Of a DNA stretch of 64,000 bases, positions 59,805-64,000 are shown piece after piece; the first letter of the stretch is position 1; every line of letters begins with the position of its first letter. Source of the stretch: Alloalcanivorax mobilis. Lineage in GTDB: Bacteria > Pseudomonadota > Gammaproteobacteria > Pseudomonadales > Alcanivoracaceae. The notes beneath the pieces were generated by a model. The model made no database searches, was not told where the DNA came from, and saw only the letters and a program-made list of their open reading frames with translations. The DNA is taken from assembly GCF_002864685.1 (NCBI RefSeq), contig NZ_NMQZ01000006.1:1-64000 (forward strand). Reading direction: 5' to 3'. The position numbers and the translations under genes are program-made.

Positions 59805-60446
59805 ATGAGCGAAACCGTCGCCGTGCTCGACTATGGCATGGGCAATCTGCACTCCGCGGGCAAGGCCTTGGAGCGGGTCGCCTCCGGGCAGCGCATTCTG
59901 GTCACCAGCGACCCACAGCAACTGCGCCAGGCCGACCGGGTGGTGTTTCCCGGCGTCGGCGCGATCCGCCATTGCATGAAAGTGATCACCGAGACCGGCC
60001 TGGATCGGGCGATCCTCGATGTGATTGACGCCGGCAAGCCGCTGCTGGGTGTGTGCGTGGGCATGCAGGCGCTGATGGATTTCAGCGAAGAGAACCAGGG
60101 GGTGGATTGCCTGGGCGTGTTTCCCGGCCAGGTGACCTTCTTCGGCGAGCAACACGGCGACACCGGGCAGCGTTTGAAAGTGCCGCACATGGGCTGGAAC
60201 CAGGTGCGCCAGATGCATCCGCACCCGATGTGGGCGGGCATCGCCGACGACAGCCGTTTCTACTTCGTGCACAGCTATTGCGTCACCGGCTTGCCGGATG
60301 AGCAGGTGTCGGGCGGTTGCGAATATGGCATCCAGTTCGCCGCTGCCGCCACCCGCCGCAATGTGTTCGCGGTGCAGTTCCACCCGGAAAAAAGCGCCGA
60401 CGCCGGCCTGCAACTGCTGGAAAATTTCCTGCGCTGGCAGCCCTGA
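59805..60446 (+). CDS. hisH: Imidazole glycerol phosphate synthase, glutaminase subunit
   Basis: A 213-residue class I glutaminase that feeds ammonia to HisF. Nucleophile cysteine in LLGVCVGMQALMDFS, His and Glu in VFAVQFHPEKSADAGLQLLE. The oxyanion region PGVGAIRHCM and the KVPHMGWNQV segment are normal. It lies 71 bp after hisB. Confidence 0.97.
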   Translation: MSETVAVLDYGMGNLHSAGKALERVASGQRILVTSDPQQLRQADRVVFPGVGAIRHCMKVITETGLDRAILDVIDAGKPLLGVCVGMQALMDFSEENQGVDCLGVFPGQVTFFGEQHGDTGQRLKVPHMGWNQVRQMHPHPMWAGIADDSRFYFVHSYCVTGLPDEQVSGGCEYGIQFAAAATRRNVFAVQFHPEKSADAGLQLLENFLRWQP

Positions 60447-60482
60447 ACCAGCGCCCGAACAAACCCATCGAGTGAGAGAACC

Positions 60483-61265
60483 ATGGAACTGATCCCCGCC
60501 ATCGACCTGAAAGACGGCAAATGCGTGCGCCTTAAGCAGGGCCGAATGGACGACGACACGGTATTCTCCGACGATCCGGTGGCGGTGGCCGGCGACTGGG
60601 TGAAAAAAGGCGCTCGCCGCCTGCACCTGGTGGATCTCAACGGCGCCTTCGCCGGTGAGCCGGTCAATGGCGAGATCGTCAACGCCATTGCCCGCGCCCA
60701 CCCGGGGCTGCCGATTCAGATCGGTGGCGGTATCCGCAGCGCCGAGACCATTCAGGCCTACCTGGACGCCGGCGTGCAATGGGTGATCATCGGCACCAAG
60801 GCGGTGCGCGAGCCGGCGTTCGTGAAAGAGATGTGCCAGCGTTTTCCCGGTCATATCATCGTCGGTCTGGACGCCAAAGACGGCAAAGTGGCCACCGACG
60901 GCTGGGCCCAGGTCACCGATGTGGACGTGATCGATCTGGCCCGCCAGTTCGAACACGACGGCGTGGCCGCCATCGTTTACACCGACATCAGCCGTGATGG
61001 CATGCTCCAGGGCGTTAACGTGGAAGCCACCGAGCGGCTCGCCCGCGCGGTCTCGATTCCGGTGATCGCCTCCGGCGGCATCACCGATCTGCAAGACGTG
61101 CGGCAGCTGTGTGAAAGCGATGCCAGCGGCATTACCGGTGCGATTACCGGGCGCGCCATTTACGAGGGCACCCTGGATTTCGAGAAAGGCCAGGCGCTGG
61201 CGGACGAACTGAAAGGCCGTGGCCCGGCGATGTCCGGCACCAGCGGCAGCGGGGTGCGCGAATGA
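60483..61265 (+). CDS. hisA: Phosphoribosylformimino-5-aminoimidazole carboxamide ribotide isomerase
   Basis: A 260-residue TIM-barrel isomerase of histidine synthesis. The catalytic Asp pair is in [14 protein letters not shown] (N-terminus) and [10 protein letters not shown]. The phosphate sites [15 protein letters not shown] and [12 protein letters not shown] are present. A C-terminal tail of about 15 residues ([16 protein letters not shown]) is longer than typical. The stop overlaps hisF by four bases. Confidence 0.97.
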   Translation: MELIPAIDLKDGKCVRLKQGRMDDDTVFSDDPVAVAGDWVKKGARRLHLVDLNGAFAGEPVNGEIVNAIARAHPGLPIQIGGGIRSAETIQAYLDAGVQWVIIGTKAVREPAFVKEMCQRFPGHIIVGLDAKDGKVATDGWAQVTDVDVIDLARQFEHDGVAAIVYTDISRDGMLQGVNVEATERLARAVSIPVIASGGITDLQDVRQLCESDASGITGAITGRAIYEGTLDFEKGQALADELKGRGPAMSGTSGSGVRE

Positions 61266-62035
61266 CACTGGCGAAACGGATCATCCCCTGCCTCGACGTG
61301 GACGCCGGCCGGGTGGTCAAGGGCGTTCAGTTCGTCGATATCCGCGACGCCGGCGATCCAGTGGAAGTGGCGCGCCGCTATAACGAAGCCGGCGCCGATG
61401 AAATCACCTTTTTGGACATCACCGCCAGTCATCAGGACCGCGACACCACTCTGGATACGGTGGAGCGCATGGCCAGCCAGGTGTTCATCCCGCTCACCGT
61501 GGGCGGCGGCGTGCGCACTTTGCAAGACATCCGCAACCTGCTCAACGCCGGCGCCGATAAGGTGAGCATTAATTCGGCGGCGGTGCGTGACCCGGATTTC
61601 GTGCGCGAGGCCGCCGAGCGGTTTGGCGCGCAATGCATCGTGGTGGCCATCGATGCCAAGAAAGTCAGCGGCGAGAGCGAGCGTAATCGCTGGGAGATTT
61701 TCACCCACGGCGGCCGCAAGCCCACCGGCATCGACGCGGTGGAGTGGGCGCAACGGATGACCGATTACGGCGCCGGCGAGATTCTGCTCACCAGCATGGA
61801 CCGCGACGGTACCAAGAACGGCTTCGACATTGCCCTGACCCGCGCCATCAGCGACGCGGTGCCGGTGCCGGTGATCGCCTCCGGCGGGGTCGGCAATCTG
61901 CAGCATCTGGTGGATGGCGTGATCCAGGGCGGCGCCGACGCGGTGCTGGCGGCGTCGATCTTCCACTTCGCGGAATACACCATCGGCGAGGCCAAGCGGT
62001 TCATGCGGAACGCCGGCATCGAGATGCGGCTTTGA
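61262..62035 (+). CDS. hisF: Imidazole glycerol phosphate synthase, cyclase subunit
   Basis: A 257-residue TIM-barrel cyclase partner of HisH. Asp11 in [17 protein letters not shown] and the second Asp in [15 protein letters not shown] are the catalytic residues; [16 protein letters not shown] and [14 protein letters not shown] bind phosphate. ATGA overlap with hisA ensures coupling. The downstream hisI/hisE genes are not in this operon. Confidence 0.98.
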   Translation: MTLAKRIIPCLDVDAGRVVKGVQFVDIRDAGDPVEVARRYNEAGADEITFLDITASHQDRDTTLDTVERMASQVFIPLTVGGGVRTLQDIRNLLNAGADKVSINSAAVRDPDFVREAAERFGAQCIVVAIDAKKVSGESERNRWEIFTHGGRKPTGIDAVEWAQRMTDYGAGEILLTSMDRDGTKNGFDIALTRAISDAVPVPVIASGGVGNLQHLVDGVIQGGADAVLAASIFHFAEYTIGEAKRFMRNAGIEMRL

Positions 62036-62054
62036 GCCCTGGCAGGCTGCTGTC

Positions 62055-62498
62055 ATGAATCTCTGGATCGACGCCGACGCCTGCCCCGCGGTGATCCGCG
62101 AGGTGCTGTTCCGCGCCGCCACCCGGCGCGGCATCGACACCACCCTGGTGGCCAACCACTTTATTCGCACGCCGCGCTCGCCGCACATTCGCGCGGTGCA
62201 GGTGGCGGCCGGTTTTGATCAGGCCGACGACTACATCGCCGAGCAGGTGCAACCCGGCGATCTGGTGATCACCGGCGACGTTCCGCTCGCCGCCCGGGTG
62301 GTGGACAGCGGTGGCACCGCGCTCAATCCCCGTGGCACCCTCTACGACACCGAAACCATTCGCGAGCACCTTGGCCGCCGCGATTTCATGGAGGAGCTGC
62401 GTTCCACCGGCGTACAGACCGGTGGGCCCGCTTCGCTGAGTAAAAGCGACGTGCAGACTTTCGCCAATGCGTTGGATCGGTTTCTGGCTCGACGCTAG
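62055..62498 (+). CDS. yaiI: YaiI/YqxD-family protein (UPF0178)
   Basis: A 147-residue protein of the UPF0178 family, with a PIN/NYN-like acidic core: IDADACPAVIREVLFRAA, then DDYIAEQVQPGDLVITGDVPLA and ALNPRGTLYDTETI. The conserved aspartates resemble a nuclease site, but activity is not established. It starts 19 bp after hisF and may be cotranscribed. The last residues and stop are encoded in the first heptad of element H. Confidence 0.93.
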   Translation: MNLWIDADACPAVIREVLFRAATRRGIDTTLVANHFIRTPRSPHIRAVQVAAGFDQADDYIAEQVQPGDLVITGDVPLAARVVDSGGTALNPRGTLYDTETIREHLGRRDFMEELRSTGVQTGGPASLSKSDVQTFANALDRFLARR

Positions 62499-62685
62499 GC
62501 GCCGGACGCCGGACGCCGGACGCCGGACGCCGGACGCCAGACGCCAGACGCCAGACGCTAAGTCAAAACCCGGTTCCGCGAGCTTTGCGGCTACGCATCG
62601 CGGATAGGGTGCCCACGCACCGGGCAGACCAGATGTTTTAAGCGTCCGGCGTCCGGCGTCCAGCGTCCAGCGTCCAGCGCGCAGC
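62491..62685. repeat. Heptad-armed inverted repeat (GCGTCCA family), element H
   Basis: The left arm (62491-62560) is ten consecutive 7-mers: GACGCTA, GGCGCCG, four GACGCCG, three GACGCCA and GACGCTA. The right arm (62642-62685) is GCGTCCG and GCGTCCA units. The loop contains AAAACCCGG and a GCGTGGG/CCCACGC-type stretch. It is the longest array in the window, between yaiI and arfB, and includes the yaiI stop codon. Confidence 0.85.
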
Positions 62686-62705
62686 ACCCAAACAAGGATA
62701 ATCCC

Positions 62706-63125
62706 ATGCTCCGACTATCAAACACCGTGACCATCCCCGATGCCGAGATCGAGTGGCAGGCGATTCGCGCTCAGGGGGCGGGCGGGCAGAACGTTAATAA
62801 AGTCGCTTCGGCGATTCATCTGCGTTTCGATATCGCCGCGTCGTCGTTGCCGGATTTCTATAAGGAGCGGCTGCTGGCGTATTCGGATCGGCGCATCACC
62901 GGCGAGGGCGTGGTGGTGATCAAGGCACAGCGCTTCCGCACCCAGGAAAAGAACCTGGACGATGCTCTGGCGCGCCTTAAGGCGCTGATCCAGGACGCCA
63001 CCGTGGTGCACAAATCCCGCACCCCGACCCGCCCCACCAAGGCCGCGAAACGCAGGCGCGTGGACAGCAAGACCAAGCGTGGGGGTATCAAAGCACTAAG
63101 AGGAAAGGTGAAAGGCGATGACTAG
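62706..63125 (+). CDS. arfB: Alternative ribosome-rescue factor ArfB (YaeJ)
   Basis: A 139-residue peptidyl-tRNA hydrolase that rescues stalled ribosomes. The GGQ loop lies in IRAQGAGGQNVNKVASAIHL, and the basic C-terminal tail that enters the empty mRNA channel is visible (RPTKAAKRRRVDSKTKRGG). Both parts match ArfB rather than RF1/RF2. Its stop is overlapped by eight bases by the next gene. Confidence 0.96.
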   Translation: MLRLSNTVTIPDAEIEWQAIRAQGAGGQNVNKVASAIHLRFDIAASSLPDFYKERLLAYSDRRITGEGVVVIKAQRFRTQEKNLDDALARLKALIQDATVVHKSRTPTRPTKAAKRRRVDSKTKRGGIKALRGKVKGDD

Positions 63126-64000
63126 GAGACAGGGACTGTTGGGGGCGTGGCTGATGATGGCGGCGCTCATTTCATCACTGTGGGGCGTGGCCGCCCAGGC
63201 GGCCACCCGGGGGCTGGACGAGAAATGGCATTTCACCGATCAGTCGCCGGCGTACCAGGTGCGGTGGCCGCCACAACGAAGCGGTGAGCTGTGGCGCGTC
63301 GACATCGACTACGCCGGCGGCGGGCTGGCGTTTGAAGGTTACATTGCCGAGCCCCAGAGCGATGAGCCGCTGGCCCAGGAAAACCGCCGTGGCGATTACG
63401 TCTTTTATCATGAAAACGGTAAGCCCCATTTGCAAGGGCAGTACGATGACGAGGGCCTGATTACCGGCATCGAGACGGTTTACCGCCGTGATGGCAGCCG
63501 CGAAGAGCTGCGCCAATATGAGCCGGATGGCTATTACCCGGTGAAGCGTTTCTATGCCGACGGCAGCGTCGAGCTGGAATCGCTGGAGAGCACCGCCGAG
63601 CGCCGGGACCCGATCAAACGTTACCGCCGTGACGGCTCCCTGCTGATGGATTATTTCACCTTGCAGCGCGAGGGTAAGCCGGTGCGGGTGCGGCTCACCT
63701 ATGATGCGCAGGGGCGCGTGACGCAGCGCAAGGAAGAGGCGAACGGCGAGGTGATGACCGAGGCGTATCGCGCCGACGGCAGTTTGAAAGAGCGCAACCG
63801 GCGCGGCCAGGGCGAGTCCTATCGTTCGATCACCCAAGCCTATGATGAGCAGGGCAAATTGAAACATCGCCGCGCGGTGATGATGCCGGATTTTGATTAC
63901 GATGGCCTGCAGGTCCACGTCGACGGCGATACGCGCACCGAGGAGCACTACAAAAACGGCCTCCAGGAGGGGCTGTTCACGGTGCGCCGCGACGGTCAGT
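63118..64000 (+). CDS. Exported YwqK/MORN-like repeat protein, cut by window end
   Basis: The frame opens with ATG at 63118, overlapping arfB by eight bases, and is still open at the last base (294 codons). A signal peptide (LLGAWLMMAALISSLWGVAA, cleavage near AQA) is followed by repeated DG-turn units such as YHENGKPHLQGQYDDEG, YRRDGSREELRQYEPDG and YRADGSLKERNRRG. These resemble the YwqK-type antitoxin/MORN-like repeats found in many exported proteins. No catalytic motif is visible and the function is unknown. The 3' end lies outside the window. Confidence 0.75.
   Translation, partial: MTRRQGLLGAWLMMAALISSLWGVAAQAATRGLDEKWHFTDQSPAYQVRWPPQRSGELWRVDIDYAGGGLAFEGYIAEPQSDEPLAQENRRGDYVFYHENGKPHLQGQYDDEGLITGIETVYRRDGSREELRQYEPDGYYPVKRFYADGSVELESLESTAERRDPIKRYRRDGSLLMDYFTLQREGKPVRVRLTYDAQGRVTQRKEEANGEVMTEAYRADGSLKERNRRGQGESYRSITQAYDEQGKLKHRRAVMMPDFDYDGLQVHVDGDTRTEEHYKNGLQEGLFTVRRDGQ

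Noticed and set aside
62491-62685. CRISPR-like array
   Set aside because: The units are 7 bp, directly adjacent, without spacers, and mirrored in an opposite arm. There are no cas genes in the window.

Overview
The window is chromosomal DNA from a high-GC gammaproteobacterium. An AlkB alkane monooxygenase with all four histidine motifs, a Urt urea transporter next to an ATP-dependent urea-degradation operon, and a TRAP importer all suggest a marine hydrocarbon degrader of the Alcanivorax/Alloalcanivorax type. That assignment is inferred from gene content; there is no rRNA in the window. Most genes are GC-rich. One stretch, about 16.4-21.5 kb, is clearly AT-richer and looks imported.

Layout. 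0.3-2.3 kb: MarR regulator divergent from a siderophore-interacting flavin reductase, then a HigBA toxin-antitoxin pair. 2.4-10.1 kb: YchJ-like protein, then an acyl-CoA synthetase followed by a complete LIV-type ABC importer and a TetR regulator, probably uptake and CoA activation of one organic acid. 10.2-15.1 kb: flavin reductase, alkB with a divergent AraC regulator, ChaC-like cyclotransferase, pdxH. 15.2-23.6 kb: a decayed integron (truncated integron integrase, attC-like sites, cassette genes) with a 1274-residue nuclease-STAND NTPase that resembles antiphage ATPases, a frameshifted membrane protein with a ten-G run, and several toxin-antitoxin loci, one with a doubly broken YoeB. 23.6-27.8 kb: accessory genes including a second copy of the cassette P-loop ATPase, a VapC remnant and an intact YefM/YoeB pair.

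27.8-41.1 kb: a minus-strand nitrogen block, reading atzF - urea carboxylase - gntR - porin - urtA - urtB - urtC - urtD - urtE, for uptake of urea and its hydrolysis without nickel. 41.5-48.6 kb: a TRAP transporter cluster with two SDR dehydrogenases, two carboxymuconolactone-decarboxylase-like proteins and a LacI regulator; three matching 16-bp sites lie before the first gene and before lacI. 48.6-58.5 kb: MFS exporter, M23 peptidase, bestrophin-like channel, tRNA-Phe, yggX, mutY, an AsmA protein, and an orphan sensor kinase. 58.7-64 kb: a GNAT-like protein, hisBHAF, yaiI, arfB and a gene cut by the window end.

The most unusual pattern is not a gene. At least eight intergenic spots carry long inverted repeats whose arms are tandem 7-bp units. 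Three unrelated unit sequences are used (AAGTTRA, GCTTGCA and GCGTCCA, read on one strand or the other), always with period 7, and the arms often reach into the neighbouring gene so that the stop codon lies inside a heptad. I cannot link them to a known element class.
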